Assembly (NCBI RefSeq): GCF_030272615.1
Contig: NC_081407.1
Coordinates: 437,997,230-438,061,229 of the forward strand
DNA: 64,000 nucleotides
Source of the DNA: Cryptomeria japonica
Lineage: Eukaryota; Streptophyta; Pinopsida; Cupressales; Cupressaceae
Direction of reading: 5' to 3'
Shown here: one piece after another, positions 1 to 13,200 of the stretch
Position numbering within the stretch: the first letter of the stretch is position 1
How the letters are laid out: each line of letters opens with the position of its first letter
The notes under the pieces: generated by a model
The model's input: the letters and a program-made list of their open reading frames with translations, nothing else
Database searches by the model: none
Told to the model about the DNA's origin: nothing
Translations under genes and position numbers: made by a program

Positions 1-83
1 CACTCTTGAGCCCTTAAATATCATTGACTAAGTTGCATAAACTATTATCCCTCAGGCTGACAAGAACATGATTTGATACCATT
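1..83 (-). other. Internal leader and primer-binding site of a minus-strand LTR element
   Basis: Read on the minus strand, positions 81-71 give TGGTATCAAAT, close to the initiator-Met tRNA primer-binding consensus TGGTATCAGAG. It lies two bases after an LTR-like end (position 84). No coding sequence is visible in 1-70, and the rest of the element is outside the window. Confidence 0.45.
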
Positions 84-221
84 TGTAATGTCCCTTTCTT
101 AAATTACCTTGTAATTTACCCTAAATTCACAAAATCCAAATGAAACAAGGAACATAACTTAGTTAGAGAGATAATCCTTACGTAGGAGTAGAATGAGGTA
201 ATTCTGTCTTGGAAACCTTCA
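84..221 (-). mobile_element. Truncated 5' LTR (U5 end) of a minus-strand LTR retrotransposon
   Basis: The plus strand begins TGTAATGTCCCTTTC, the same terminal motif seen at 18159, 22848, 51623 and 53876. On the minus strand it ends GGGACATTACA and is followed by the tRNA-Met-type PBS. The LTR runs into the assembly gap, so its length and other end are unknown. Confidence 0.5.
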
Positions 222-721
222 NNNNNNNNNNNNNNNNNNNNNNNNNNNNNNNNNNNNNNNNNNNNNNNNNNNNNNNNNNNNNNNNNNNNNNNNNNNNNNN
301 NNNNNNNNNNNNNNNNNNNNNNNNNNNNNNNNNNNNNNNNNNNNNNNNNNNNNNNNNNNNNNNNNNNNNNNNNNNNNNNNNNNNNNNNNNNNNNNNNNNN
401 NNNNNNNNNNNNNNNNNNNNNNNNNNNNNNNNNNNNNNNNNNNNNNNNNNNNNNNNNNNNNNNNNNNNNNNNNNNNNNNNNNNNNNNNNNNNNNNNNNNN
501 NNNNNNNNNNNNNNNNNNNNNNNNNNNNNNNNNNNNNNNNNNNNNNNNNNNNNNNNNNNNNNNNNNNNNNNNNNNNNNNNNNNNNNNNNNNNNNNNNNNN
601 NNNNNNNNNNNNNNNNNNNNNNNNNNNNNNNNNNNNNNNNNNNNNNNNNNNNNNNNNNNNNNNNNNNNNNNNNNNNNNNNNNNNNNNNNNNNNNNNNNNN
701 NNNNNNNNNNNNNNNNNNNNN
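222..721. other. Assembly gap (500 N)
   Basis: Exactly 500 consecutive N, so the length is a placeholder. Apparent reading frames across it have no meaning. Confidence 0.99.
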
Positions 722-3173
722 AAGACCTAAGGAGGTCAAGGAGCTTCTAGAGAGGTACAAAGGAGTGGTTGCAGAAGACATACCAGACTCCCTGCCACCT
801 ATCAAAGATATTAGTCATCAAATTGACCTCATACTAGGAGCAGTACTTCCTAACAAGGCAACATATAAAATGACCCCATAGCAGAATGAAGAGATAACTA
901 GGCAAATTCAAGCGCTGCTAGGTAAAGGGTTGGTGAGAAAGAGCCTTAGCCCGTGTGCAGTACCTACTATTTTAGCCCCAAAGAAGGATGGGAAATGGAG
1001 GTTTTGTACTGATTCTAGGGATATCAATAGGATAACCATCAGATATAGGTTTCATATTCCAAGGATAGAGGACCTAATGGATTATTTAGGGGGAGCTACC
1101 TATTTCTCCAAGATTGACCTCAAGAGTGGGTACCATCAGATAAGGATAAGAGAGGGGGATGAATGGAAGACTGCATTTAAAACCAATGAAGGGTTGTATG
1201 AGTGGCTTGTGATGCCTTTTAGTCTTTCAAATGCCCCTAGCACCTTCATGAGATTAATGAATGAAGTGTTGCAGGAGTTTATAGGGAAATTTGTGGTAGT
1301 CTACCTTGATGATATATTGGTGTTCAGTAAGAGAAAGGAGGATCACTTGAAACACTTGAAGGTAGTCTTGAAGCGGCTGTAGGAGCAGAAGTTGATGATA
1401 AATTTAGAAACATGTGACTTCATGAAGCAGGAGTTGGTGTACTTAGGCTTTGTCATCTCCAAGGGTGACTTGAAGATGGATTCTTCCAAGGTAGAGGCTA
1501 TTTTGAACTGGCCTACACCTAAGACAACCGAAGAGGTAAGAAGTTTTCATGGTTTGGCAACATTTTATAGGAAATTCATTAGGAATTATAGTGATATTTG
1601 TGCACCTATGTTAGAAACCATCAAGGGTGGTGGTAAGGTGAATTTTGTGTGGACCAAAGAAGCAAATAAGAGTTTTGAGTGTTTAAAATAGAAAGTTGCC
1701 AAGTACCCAGTCCTAGTATTGCCTGATTTTAGTAAGGTCTTCACTATTGAATGTGATGCAAGTGAATTGGCTATAGGAGTAGTATTGAGCCAAGAGGGGA
1801 GAACAATGACCTTTTTCAGTGAAAAACTAAATGAAGCAAAGAGGAAGTATTCCTCATATGATTTAGAGCTATATGCCATGGTACAAGCTCTGAAAAATTG
1901 GAGGCATTACTTGCTTCCTAAGGAATTTATTGTGTATACTGATAATCATGCTCTTAGTTTTTTGAATGGACATGAGAAGCTCAGTCATAGGCATATGAAA
2001 TGGGTTGAAATTCTTCAGGCATACACCTTCATCATGAAGCACAAGAAAGGGGTAGCCAATAAGGTTGCAGATGCTCTATGTAGGAGGGTGTTGATAGTGC
2101 AAGAAGTGCAATTGTAGAGTATGGGTGTTGAAGCACTCAAAGGATTGTATGAAGAGGACCAAGATTTCAAGGAAATATATAAGGTATGCTGTAAGTTTGA
2201 AAATGCTTTTCATAGAGAGTTTTCTGACTACACCTTGCAGGATGGTCTTTTGTTCAAGGGGTGTCAATTATGTATCCCTAGGTGTTCAATGAGGGATAAT
2301 GTAGTAAAGGAGAAACATAGTGGTGGTTTAGGAGGTCACTTTGGGATAAATAAGACTTTGGACCTAGTTAGGAGATTTTACTTTTGGCCAAAGATGCAGA
2401 CTGATATCAGAAATTTTGTAGAGAGTTGTACTGCGTGTCAGAGAGCAAAGGGGGTCTCAACCAATGCAGGGTTGTATCAACCTTTTCCTATACCAAGTAG
2501 ACCATGGGAAAGTTTGAGTATGGACTTTGTGATGGGATTACCCAAGACAAAGACAGGTCATGACAGTGTGTTTGTTGTGGTAGACATGTTTAGTAAGATG
2601 GCTCACTTTATTCCTTGTAAAACCATAAATGATGCTAGCTATATTGTAGGATTGTTTTTCAGAGAGATTGTTAGAATCCATGGGTTGCCTTTGAGTATTG
2701 TATCTGACTGGGAGAACAAGTTTGTAGGGCATTTTTGGAGAACCTTGTGGAAAAGGTTGGGTACAAATTTGTCTTTTAGCTCAACTTATCACCCTCAGAC
2801 TGATGGCCAAACTGAGGTTGTGAATAGGTCATTGGGAAATCTTCTTAGGTGTTTGACAAAGGATCATGATAGTAGTTGGGATGTGGTGATACCTCAGGCA
2901 AAGTATGCCTATAATAATTCAACAAACAGAAGTACAGGTCTGAGTCCTTTTGAGATTGTGTATGGTAGTCATCCAAGAGGAGTTTTTGAATTGAGAGATG
3001 TCTAGGGGTTGGACAAGAGGAGAGGACATGCTGATGAATTTGCAAAGGCTATGAAAGAGGTGCACCAACAAGTTAGGGATACCTTACAACAAAACAGTCA
3101 AAAGGTTAAAGCAAGAGTGGATACAACAGGGCGAAGAGGATGGAGAACTAACCCTAGGTTTGACATCTCTATG
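722..3173 (+). pseudogene. Ty3/gypsy retrotransposon pol (RT, RNase H, integrase), broken
   Basis: One reading frame (codons starting at multiples of 3) runs from the gap to about 3173 and gives an ordered gypsy polyprotein. The pre-RT linker is at 723-930. Reverse transcriptase follows with the catalytic YLDD at 1302-1313. RNase H is at about 1719-2100 (ECDAS, YTDNHAL). An integrase HHCC zinc finger spans about 2313-2450. The integrase core has D in MDFVMGL (2521), D in IVSDW (2704) and E in GQTEVVN (2814). In-frame TAG stops fall at 879, 1380, 1689, 2115 and 3003. All five sit where gypsy proteins commonly have glutamine, so CAG to TAG change is the likely cause. The reading frame drifts after about 3130. 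Gag and protease would lie in or before the gap. The copy is non-functional. Confidence 0.93.
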
Positions 3174-4779
3174 TGACAAACCAATTTGATGAGTGCAACG
3201 CGTGAGAATTGAGTGGTAGAGCACTAGAAAGGGGTTTGAATGTGGTAGAAGAGTACTTTGGAGGTTTACATAAAATTTCATGGTCATTGATGGTCACCCA
3301 TTAGGAGAACCAAACCAGTTTATGGAAGACGTTCAGTCAAATAGGTCTAATAGCCATATTAGGTCTATTAGTGCAGTATTGGTTGGGATATCTGCAAGTT
3401 GTTCCGGTACCAGAAACTGAGATATTGTTGAGAACTCCCAAAAGGGTATCCAAAAACATAATTTGTTTGCCTAGATCCTCAAGGTGTCAAAAGTTATCAC
3501 CCGATTCCTTCAAATGGAGGCCTAATTGCAACCGGTTCTGTTTGTTGGCGAGTGAGTCAAAATTGATGTTCCAGTGGATCTAAACCATGAAATCATGTTT
3601 CATTTGTGTTAAGGTGTTGTGAGAACACCCCTCCAAGGATTGTTGTATTGAATTGGTCAAATGGGCCATTCAAACCCTCAAGCCTAGTAGTAGCCCACTC
3701 ATGTATGCAAGCGTGTGGGTAGTCACACAAGAACTTGAGAAGTGTTAGTTATTTGTAAGTGGACATAGTGGAGCCTTTGGGTCTTCCTAAGTGTTGTTTG
3801 GTGTCATTGAACCATTGCTTGACTTGGTCTTGTGTAAGGAGTTTTGGAATTAGGGATTTTAGAGGTTGGTTGGTTCAAAGTTATCCTTATGATCTGTTGC
3901 CTCCTCATCAATATCCCTCATTAAACATGCCATCATAGAACACTAAGCTATCTAATATTGTTGTGACTTGACCAAAGACACCTTGGGAGGTTTGAAATCT
4001 TGTCATTTCCACCTCTTTTAGGAGAGATTGAGTGAAACCATTTAGCTCACATTGAGTGTGTTAAAAGGCCCATCAAAAAGACCTTTTCACACAAGGTTAT
4101 CTTTTAATAATTATTTAAATAAATACACTTATTCCTCCCTTTTTAAAAGAGTATATAATAAATATTCTTTATTAATTCTCATTATAATTGAAGTAGCATG
4201 ATTCCTTTATTTTGCTATCCCCCTTTTAATTTTAAAGAGTAATCTCATGAAAAACAATTCCTTTTCACTTTGCGGAAAAAGTTTCGTAACATTATTCCAT
4301 GATCCACCATACTCGGAAAGAATCACATTTGCCCTCATAATCACATGTATAGAGAACATTCTAGTAATGCCAAGCTTTGACTGAGCCACCTACAAATTTG
4401 AATTAAAATTTTTTCATCCATGACCATTCAAATATAAAAAACCTTATGAAAAACCCAATTTAAATGAAAAAGTTGTTCTTTCAACCCCTTGAAAAATCAC
4501 AATCCTACAAAATCAACTACCTACTTTCTAAGATGACCTTTAAAAACCAAATCCATCCCACTACCCCTAACACACCTTCTAACACACCTTCTAGGTATTA
4601 ACCAAATAAAACTTCTTTGAACACAAGTTTCATCACTACTATGTAATGATATAAATTGTTGTTTTATGGAACTAAAAAAATACAAGAAAATAAAAACAAA
4701 GAAAGAATTAAAAAACAAGCACAACGGTAAAGAAAGAACATAAAGAAAGAAAAGAGATATTTCAAGAATTAGTTAATAA
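3174..4779. other. No gene seen; possible 3' remnant of the gypsy element
   Basis: Short ORFs only, with no family resemblance. The first few hundred bases may be the remaining 3' part of the gypsy copy, but no TG...CA bounded LTR or target-site duplication was found. A short direct repeat (TAACACACCTTC twice) occurs near 4570. Confidence 0.4.
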
Positions 4780-5110
4780 ACACCAGGGATCGATGCGTGG
4801 GGTGTCAACAGATTTACCACTACCTAAGTGAAAAACATTCCCGTTGGGAAGGATCTTACGGATTTGAATTCTATGGGGGAGGAATAACGATGGTGTAAAC
4901 ATACTCGTGGTAATTGTGGGCCCCTCGGAACCGCATCCCAAAATTATCTGGCGGCTTAAAATATTGCATCTATATTTAAACAATCTATTATTATCCTATT
5001 GAACTTCGTGTTTCTGGAGAAATCTCTGTTGCAGAAAGGAGGAGCAAGTGGAGTTTGCATGCGCGAGGAGGGGACAAGAATTCAGTTCTCTTTATGTTTC
5101 ACTCCTCCCT
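4780..5110 (+). promoter_or_regulatory. CpG-dense patch, possible host-gene promoter/5' UTR
   Basis: About a dozen CpG dinucleotides occur in some 300 bp within sequence that is otherwise CpG-poor. A TATA-like CTATATTTAAAC lies near 4969. In heavily methylated plant DNA, retained CpG suggests an unmethylated promoter. The nearest downstream plus-strand gene is the sulfotransferase, 5 kb away. The link is inference only. Confidence 0.25.
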
Positions 5111-7558
5111 TTATGGCACTTGTGTGTGCTAGTTGCCAATTATCTTAACTGATTGGATTACATCATAATTCGTTGTCCTACTATCTGTCGTAAGCCGCTG
5201 ATGTTGCAAATAAGCAACCATGGCAGTCTGCGTTCCGCTTTGAAATAACAAAAATATAGCAGATACAAATTGGAAGCCATGAGTGAAGAGTGGTGTAAAA
5301 GCAAATGCCGATGCAGCTGTACTTGCACATGGTACAAGGTCTGTCATTTCTTTTGCATTCATCTCAGCTATGTTAAACAGTATTGATCTTGACCCACATA
5401 ATCATTCATCTCATTTTTATTAAACAGTAATAATATCTCAGAACCACTTCAGTACAGTTGTATGTTTTTGTAATCCCAGGTTCTATGCTTTAAACAAGGA
5501 AGATTGGGCTCTGGGTAGGGTTTTACTATATTTTACTGATCATAGATACCGTCTTGGCCTGGCTATGGTTTACCTCTCAACATACTGATGCTAGTAATAT
5601 GGGTGGCACAAAATTATGCAGTTGATCCCAATAAATCGTTATATAATTTGATACAGTGCAGAGACATTCCTTACATAAAAACCGTTCAATCGATGTTAAG
5701 GGCTCTGTATCACATAATTCTATAAGTAGCCTCGTAAATTAGTTATTTAAATCGGTCCAAATTTTCAAAGGACGCTTGTTGATGGACGTGTATGATGATA
5801 TTTTTAGTCCCCCTTTCCTCCAGGTGAATCATTCTTATCTCACAGCGAACACTTCCAGGAAACTTCTCAGTTGTTGTTACACTGTAGATCATATCTTGCA
5901 ATTGAGCCAGCAATGTTGGTGGTTTTATTTATATTTTACTAGTGTTTTAGTGGAGACCAAAGTGAAAATAAGAAAAAGTAAAGATGGATAAGTGGTTAAG
6001 TTTTAATCTAGGGTTCTTCTTCCTCAAACTTTGCGTTTCTGATTGGAAGCCATGACAAATGTTTTAAGGCATTATAAACTTTTAGGAAATATATGTTGCA
6101 TTTGGAGCTCTTTATTTGTGTTAAACCCTATTTCGTTAATAGAAATAACACCTTCGATCACTCCATTTCAAGGCAATTGGAGGTGGTTTAAAAACTCAGG
6201 AGCTTCTTTTTTCAACTCAGTTGTATGAGGACATCTCTGTACCCGGTTTCATTATGTGTGAAACATCCTAGACAAAATTGCTTTTCATCCATCATTGTGG
6301 CCAATATTTTTTTGTCCAGAGGGCCCTGTTATTAATGAAAATGCACTTCGAATTGTGGGTCATATATAATCTTCATTAGTTTTGTTATCCAATAGATAAG
6401 GCATTGGCTTGGTATTGTACTTAATCAGTTAATCTTCAGGTGGCCCAATGAACTTATTGTTATGCTATGATGGTCAAGTATATCTAGAGAAATCTGATTT
6501 GTGTACTTGTAAACATCGAAAAAATTCACTTTTAGTTTTAGATTATATTCACCTCTGAACATTATAAGATTTTTCTTTTTCTTTTTCTGCAGTTAAATAA
6601 ATTATAAAATATATGCTAGGATATTTATGGACCCAGGATATGCAAAATATATCTAAAGGTTTTGAGTGGAGGAAAAGATGGAGTGTAGTCATGCAAGTAA
6701 TTTCATCATGCTATATAATAAATAAGAAAAATAAAAATGTAAGAATGAATGATTAGGTTTTTAGAGTTCTGAAGCATATTTGTAGAATTCAAAGGCTTTC
6801 CTGGTGCTCTTAGGTTTTTGAAGATTTTGTAAGAAACATGCAGAATCTTATTCTCTTAGTTAGGATGGATGCAACCATGTTTGTGATTTTTGTACCAGTG
6901 GTAATGGATGGAATTTCAACAAATAGAATTATAGGCTCATGAATGGATATAATGATTTTCATTCTTATAAAATTCAACTTTTCAGTTTGTTGAATGGCAT
7001 TTAATCAAACCTTGTAGATCTTTCTCAACTGCACGCCATATTTTCTTTCTTTCTTGTACTTTGTTTCAGCTGCGTGTTGCCTGATCTATGTAAAGTTAAA
7101 CTTTGTATTTCTATCAAGTTTTAGTTGCCCCATTGTGAAACTCATACACACATTTCCATTGCCATGAGAGACAAAAGCTTCTGATATACGTTATTTTCAT
7201 GTTGTTTGAGCTATCCAGGTGTTTTTCTGCACATTTAGTCCACTTAGGTTGCTCTTGCTTGCTTTTCTTCCCTTCTCTCCTTCTTCTTTCTTGTTCCTTT
7301 CGTGCTTTCTGGTAAAAAGTACTAAAAAATAGTATTTAACAATTCCTTGAAATCATCTTTTAGCAACTATTGGCTTCTTCTTAATTTACTCTCCAGTTTT
7401 TAGACATTCAAAAAAATCTTTTATGCTTTATCAACTTCATCCACACTAAAGTATACAGTCATTTGCTTCAACAAACTATGTATAATTTCAGCATCTTGTG
7501 TCCTTGGTTTTTTCTTTATTTTGCTCTTCTTCATCTGTGAATTCTTGTTCTCTTCTTA
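5111..7558. other. AT-rich intergenic or 5'-intron sequence
   Basis: No recognisable coding domain or repeat family. One short frame at 5782-5823 could be a first coding exon of the sulfotransferase: an ATG, 14 codons, then CAG followed by GTGAAT, a donor-like end in phase 0. Nothing else is supported. Confidence 0.35.
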
Positions 7559-7578
7559 ATGGTTCTTCTCTCCTTCTA

Positions 7579-7855
7579 CTATAAGTTTCTTGGAAAGAGC
7601 ACAAACCACCTTATATATGGATGCTTGTTGCTTGCCATAAGTTCTTGTTGCTTTATCTTGAATTCCAGTTGTGAATGCAAGATGAATGCTCTCTCTACAA
7701 GGTCCTCATGTGACATTTCTTCTTCTCTAGCTATCTGCCTCACCTCTTCAATTGTTAAGGCTATAGTTCTTCCTTCCATGACATTATATCTGCCATAAAA
7801 CCAATTGAACTGCTTCTAAAAACTTCCAAAGATCAAACTTCTTTGATACCAATAT
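7579..7855 (-). mobile_element. Fragment of a minus-strand LTR retrotransposon: N-terminal gag-like ORF and PBS
   Basis: Minus-strand frame 7779-7579 encodes a 66-residue charged helical peptide starting MEGRTIALTIEEVR, without a named domain. About 65 bp upstream of it on the minus strand, 7851-7842 reads TGGTATCAAA, a PBS-like site. The leader between PBS and ORF resembles the leaders at 40872 and 46548, which precede gypsy gag sequence. The flanking LTR would start near 7855 but its far end was not found. Confidence 0.4.
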
Positions 7856-9353
7856 GATTTGCAATTTCCTAATTTTTTACTTGAAAATTATGTATCTTTG
7901 GAATATAAATTGCTGCTATTACTTGAATGAACATCAAATGGAAGTTGATTGAATGTGGTTTATGCTAGATGATGTGTGCATATTTTGCTGGAAATGAAAT
8001 ATGAATAATAACAAGAGAACTCAAACAAGGACAACTCCACAACAACAAAAGAATTTGACCTCGGAAGCTCTTGTGGGAAATACCAGCTTGTGATTGTCAC
8101 TGCTCGGTCTCTTGAATTGAGCAAAAAGAAAATGGGCATTGCCAAATCTTCTGTAAGGCGATAAATCAAATGGTCAATGCTATTTGGCATTCATCTCAGC
8201 TATTTTTCGTTGGCAGTTAGACTTACTGATATTTATACACTACTTTGTCATATCCTTGCCTGTAAAATAAAGTGGTATAATATAAAAAAGAATGTCCCAT
8301 CATGATAACCAGTACTTATAACTTATTTACGAAACATGTCTTTTAAATCTCAAAATAAAATACTATTTAAGTGCTTTTAAATTCCATAAAATAATTCTTA
8401 AGTGACAGTGGACATCAATATGTTAACTGGCACTTTTAAGATATAGCTCATGATGTGCATCACAAAGAATATGTAAAGAAAGTACAGACAAAATTATACA
8501 AACAATAAGCACACCAACCATCGATAAAATGTGCATAATAATTGGTTGCAATTTGTGTCATAGCCTCATGGTACGAAGATGCCAGCTCAAATTCTTCCCG
8601 ATGCAAGTCTTTGTCTTTGCAATCCCACTTTCCACACCAGAGTTTGTTTCATCGTATGTAATTTTCTGTGTGACTCAAAGCAGAATACTTTAGCTCTAAG
8701 GGGAAGTTCAGACCAAGTCAAATTTGTGAGGATGGAAATATATGTTTTGGAGATGAAATTTGGGAGATGCTACTAGTCAAATTCTGTGTACAGTATCAGT
8801 TGATATTCATTATTCATTAAAAACATGATCAGAACTTTTTATATATATCAACTAATAGTATTAACTGTTTGGGATTGTTTTCTATTGCAAGGTAACCTTT
8901 TTCCTAATTTTTTGATTCCTGTTGCTCCTCTTGAGTCTTAAACCCAAATTGTGGCTTCACAAACCATAGTCTCAGACTCTGATGGCTGATCAATATCGAC
9001 ACAGATTCATCATGTCCCCTAGGAAAAATTCTCATGGTCTTCTGTAGCATTCTTCTATCTCTATGATAATGATTCTAATATTTTTGTTCCATTTTCTATT
9101 TAGTTTTTAAAACTAACCATATGCAATACATTTTCAGTGCGACTGACCAATATGTGTCTTTGATTAGAATATTCAATGCATTGATCAGGACTTTTTGGCA
9201 TAATTTCCAACTAGGTGCTCTTCTGTGGACAAATCTTACACCAAAGGATAGCTGTTTATGTCTATGTTAACTTTATCAGTTGAAATTATGAATAATTGTT
9301 TGAATACCAAATATACCTTTCTTTGTTTCATTGCATATTCTTGGGGTTTACAG
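7856..9353. other. No gene seen
   Basis: AT-rich, with short unconvincing ORFs only. The first part may be a degraded LTR belonging to the preceding retroelement fragment. Confidence 0.4.
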
Positions 9354-9544
9354 GAGCTTGTAATGATGGTGCAGATATGAGCAATATGAAAATTTGTAAA
9401 TGTCATTTATTTCAAAGCCTTGTCATTTTGATAAGAAATTTGAGCGATGAGAAGAAGTCCGAGCTGAAGTTCTCTGGTCTTATATTCCAAAAGTCTGCTA
9501 AATTAGCTCCTAAGCGGGTAGTCAATGCAGAATTACCATTGTAG
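9354..9544 (+). other. Possible orphan exon, unknown product
   Basis: An acceptor-like TTTACAG at about 9346-9352 is followed by an open frame ending in TAG at about 9542-9544. Its C-terminal part is lysine-rich and protein-like (RNLSDEKKSELKFSGL...). No family was recognised. It could be the last exon of an upstream gene or a chance ORF. Confidence 0.2.
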
Positions 9545-9651
9545 TCACAGAGAAACTAGTGATGTTGTATCTTGTGCTTGGAGCTTTATTTAAAATTTTA
9601 TAGTGAAAAGGAAGGAAAATAAACATAGAAAAAATGAGTCAGTTTCTTTCT

Positions 9652-9790
9652 AAGGGTCACTGGTAATAACAACAATCTACTTGTGAACAGATGGCAAAAG
9701 GGTCACTGGCAAAAACAGTAATATACTGCTGAAAAAATAGCTAAGGGGTCACTGGCAATAACAATAGTGAATGATCTACTGGTGAACACC
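9652..9790 (+). repeat. Short minisatellite, about three units of ~60 bp
   Basis: GGGTCACTGGCAAT/AAA recurs three times, interleaved with CTACTTGTGAACA-like segments. The units are imperfect. Confidence 0.6.
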
Positions 9791-10043
9791 TAGATGCATT
9801 GTATTCTTTGATATGAATTCATGTGTATCTGAAAAGTAAACCTATATATAATTAAATTCGACCATGGGCTGTTTGCTTATAGTTTAAGGAATTCTTCTTT
9901 CTACTCTAAGCTTCTCTTTGTTTTATGATTTATCTCATTGGATTTATATTTTGCCTTGAAAATATTTGTGTTTACTCTTAAAGATATTTTTCTTTGGTTG
10001 ATGAATAAGAAATAGTGATGAGGAAAGTTGTTTCTCTATGCAG

Positions 10044-10288
10044 GATTTACTAGTGGGAAAAACACCCAAGAAATCACCTCTCTTAAGGAGAATGATATTA
10101 CTGATTTTCACAGCATTACTTGGGATTTATATATGCTTTATTTGCATTAAGCAAAGTAATACAGATGTTAAAACCAAATATGTACTTCCTCATCAAAAGA
10201 AAATGAAAGATCACTCGTGTCAGATATCACCTGCAGTGTCACAGGAAAATGTATATATACACTATCCCCAACCAAGAACATATAATAG
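10044..10288 (+). CDS. Sulfotransferase first recognised coding exon: membrane anchor and stem
   Basis: The exon encodes KTPKKSPLLRRM followed by about 19 hydrophobic residues, then a stem ending HYPQPRTYN. It starts after TTTCTCTATGCAG, or instead at the ATG at 10038 in the same frame. The donor is AATAG|GTATTG, phase 2, and the split Arg codon is completed in the next exon. Intron 1 is 106 bp. Confidence 0.8.
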
Positions 10289-13200
10289 GTATTGTAATTT
10301 TCTGAGTCATTTTTTTTGTATTTTAAGTTGATACGGATTTCTTAGGGTTATTAATCAATTTTTAAATATTCCATTATTTCCTGTTTTTTAATAGGAAGGA
10401 ATGTGCTTGTACACCAGTGCAATTCTTTGCCATTTTATCCATGCAAAGATCTGGAAGTGGGTGGTTTGAAACATTATTGAATAGCCATCCAAATATTAGT
10501 TCAAATGGAGAGGTATTTTCAGTGAAAGAAAGAAGAAAAAATGTTTTGACAATATTGCAAACACTGGATAATGTTTATAATATGGATTGGTCCAGTAGTG
10601 CTGCGAAGAATGAATGTTCAGCTGCAATAGGGCTTAAATGGATGCTTAATCAGGTACTATTTTGATATTCCATACAAGCACTGATAAATATGAAACAAGC
10701 AATGAACCAGAATTATTATTGTTGTTGTTGAAAGTTTGTAATTTTTGACCTGGCATGGATTTCTTCATTGTAAAATCACTATCTGAAACTAAGCTTCCTG
10801 GTTGAGGTTGGGATCTAGACAATAATTACAGAGCTTCAAAGAAATGGTCACTGCATAGTTTGCACATCTGTTTTTCAAATAGCTTGTTTCTAATTTGGAA
10901 TGAAAAATCTTTGAAGTACCAACCATGTGAAGAAGTAAGAACCATTTCATGTCTTTTGTACATGATAATTGCCATGAAAATTCCTTACTTTGATTGTGAA
11001 TTCGTATCTCAGAAACATGCTAGTCTTGAAAGAACTTATACCAATGACAGAGCTCATCATTGATTCATTTTTAGGATGGACAGACAATAATATTGCTATT
11101 TTTAGGATGGACAGAAAATTCATATGGTATCTTTGATGAGGAATGGGTGTAGATCCATATTGTGTGAACGTTTGAATATCTATGAATGAAATCATCACAT
11201 TGCAAGAAACAAAAAAGAAGTTATATGGATATATTCTTGACAGCATGCTTTTGTTCGCCATAATGGATGGAATTTCCTTCTATGTCACTTATACAATCTA
11301 AAATTGACATTGGAGAGCCCAGTGTGGTGTTTTAAAGAGTACTTTATAGTTTATAGTGCTGCTTTTGGAAACGGGAGCCACATATTGTGAACTAAACCCC
11401 TTCAAGGTGGAGTGGTGAGTAGAGGGATAGATAACACACATCAATGGAACCTGTGGAAGCTACTGTCCAAAAAGTTGAAGGGAAAATTTCATAAGGGAAC
11501 AATAAAATGAGAACCTTCATTCTTATAGGAGAAATTGGATGTGAGAAGTAAACTTTGCTCTTCTTCCATCATTCATTCCTCCAACCTTTTTATAGCATCT
11601 AATGGATTTGACTTTTTTCAAAGAAAGGTGAGTGCCTCAGTTTAAAGAGGCCAAAAGGATTATCCAAGTAATTTTTGTTAAATGTTTCAGTAGCCTTATA
11701 AAAATAATAATTAGAATGATTATATACTTGTGAAGATGAACGAATTGACAAAAGTGGAAATGTTTATTACATGTCATTTGTCCTGCAAAGGGAAAGGTAT
11801 TCAGCCAATGTACTTATACAGGAAGGCTTTTTAAGGATGAGTCTCTACTTAAGATTGTAAACAACATAGATATATAATTATGTGTGAACTTATTAAAATT
11901 TCGTTTAGAACAGGGTGCTTAATCAAGTGTTAGTAGTGTAGACTGTAGACAATTCTTTATTATCGTATAGACAAAATAGGAGAATTACAGAATGGCCAGT
12001 CTTCAGATATTACTGGGCGTGTAGTCATGCTAGACCCTGTGTTAGGAAAGGTTTCCATCCATGGAGTTCACTCATTATAATAGTGAGAAGCTAGGTGTTT
12101 TTATCCTTGTGAAAAGAAACGCATGTATATGATCCTTTATTTCATTCTGGTATAATTGAAAGTAGTAAATTTTTTAAAATAAAAACAGCAAGTACCCTGG
12201 AAATGTTCCCAATTTCGAAATGGATTTACTAGGATATGGACATGGCTTGTACTAGAGCTACTATATATGGATCATTATGAAACTCCAGAAGCTTTTGAGA
12301 TAGACACTGTTATTTAGTTGGGTGTAAAATAAAACAGCTCATCATCCAGAGAGAAATGTTTAAAATGTGAACAATATAACTAATGTATCGTGGGTCATTT
12401 GCAACTGTGTTGCAATGCCAAAAATGCCGATAAGTTAGGGATTTGGCATTCAAGCAATAGGATAGAGGGGCAATCATCCCATCTTGTAAGTTTTTAAGCT
12501 TCCAATTATAGTTCACTATGGCAGCTTATTGGTCAAAATTGAGATTTAGTCTGTTGACCCAAAATCTCCGTAATTAGCCCATATCCTGATCAACTGATCT
12601 TCGATAGTATCTGATCTTTGTGTCAGAACGAGAAAAATGAGCTCTATTCTAGAGGATATGGTGAATTTTCTTCTTAGCTTCTGATCTGTCCTATCGATCT
12701 CAATTGCTTGAGTTGATTAGGGGACTAATTCCTTCCATATTCTCTATTGTCTGGGATCCACATATTGGCTAATGGGATTGGATGCAGTTAATTCTCAGGC
12801 TGGGCCACTACCAGTGATCTTTGCCTCAGAGAATTTGGGAAGTGTATAGCACCATGGAACAGCAGCTGGAAGTTGATTCAATAGCAACATTGTGGCTCAA
12901 ATAGTGCTTGAAATAGAATACTACAGTATCACATAAATTGAAAATCATTGTAAATAGGCCAAACATTAGTAAGTCTGTTGCATGGGCTGCATAATGCATA
13001 AGTTATGATTTTGTGTGATAAAGGATGTAGTTTAACTCAATACCATCTCATCTCAGCTTGGTTAAGGTTAGTGGCTAAAGCTGATGTATAAAGTTCTACA
13101 CAAGAGCATGGCAACCTGTACACAATACAAAATTACTCATTTTTTTTTTCAATTGTAAAAATACATTTTCTTACTGAATAAACATAAGTATGTTCTTGGA

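Noticed and set aside
222-721. ORFs spanning runs of N (also at 25722-26221 and 57984-58483)
   Set aside because: They are artefacts of unsequenced bases.
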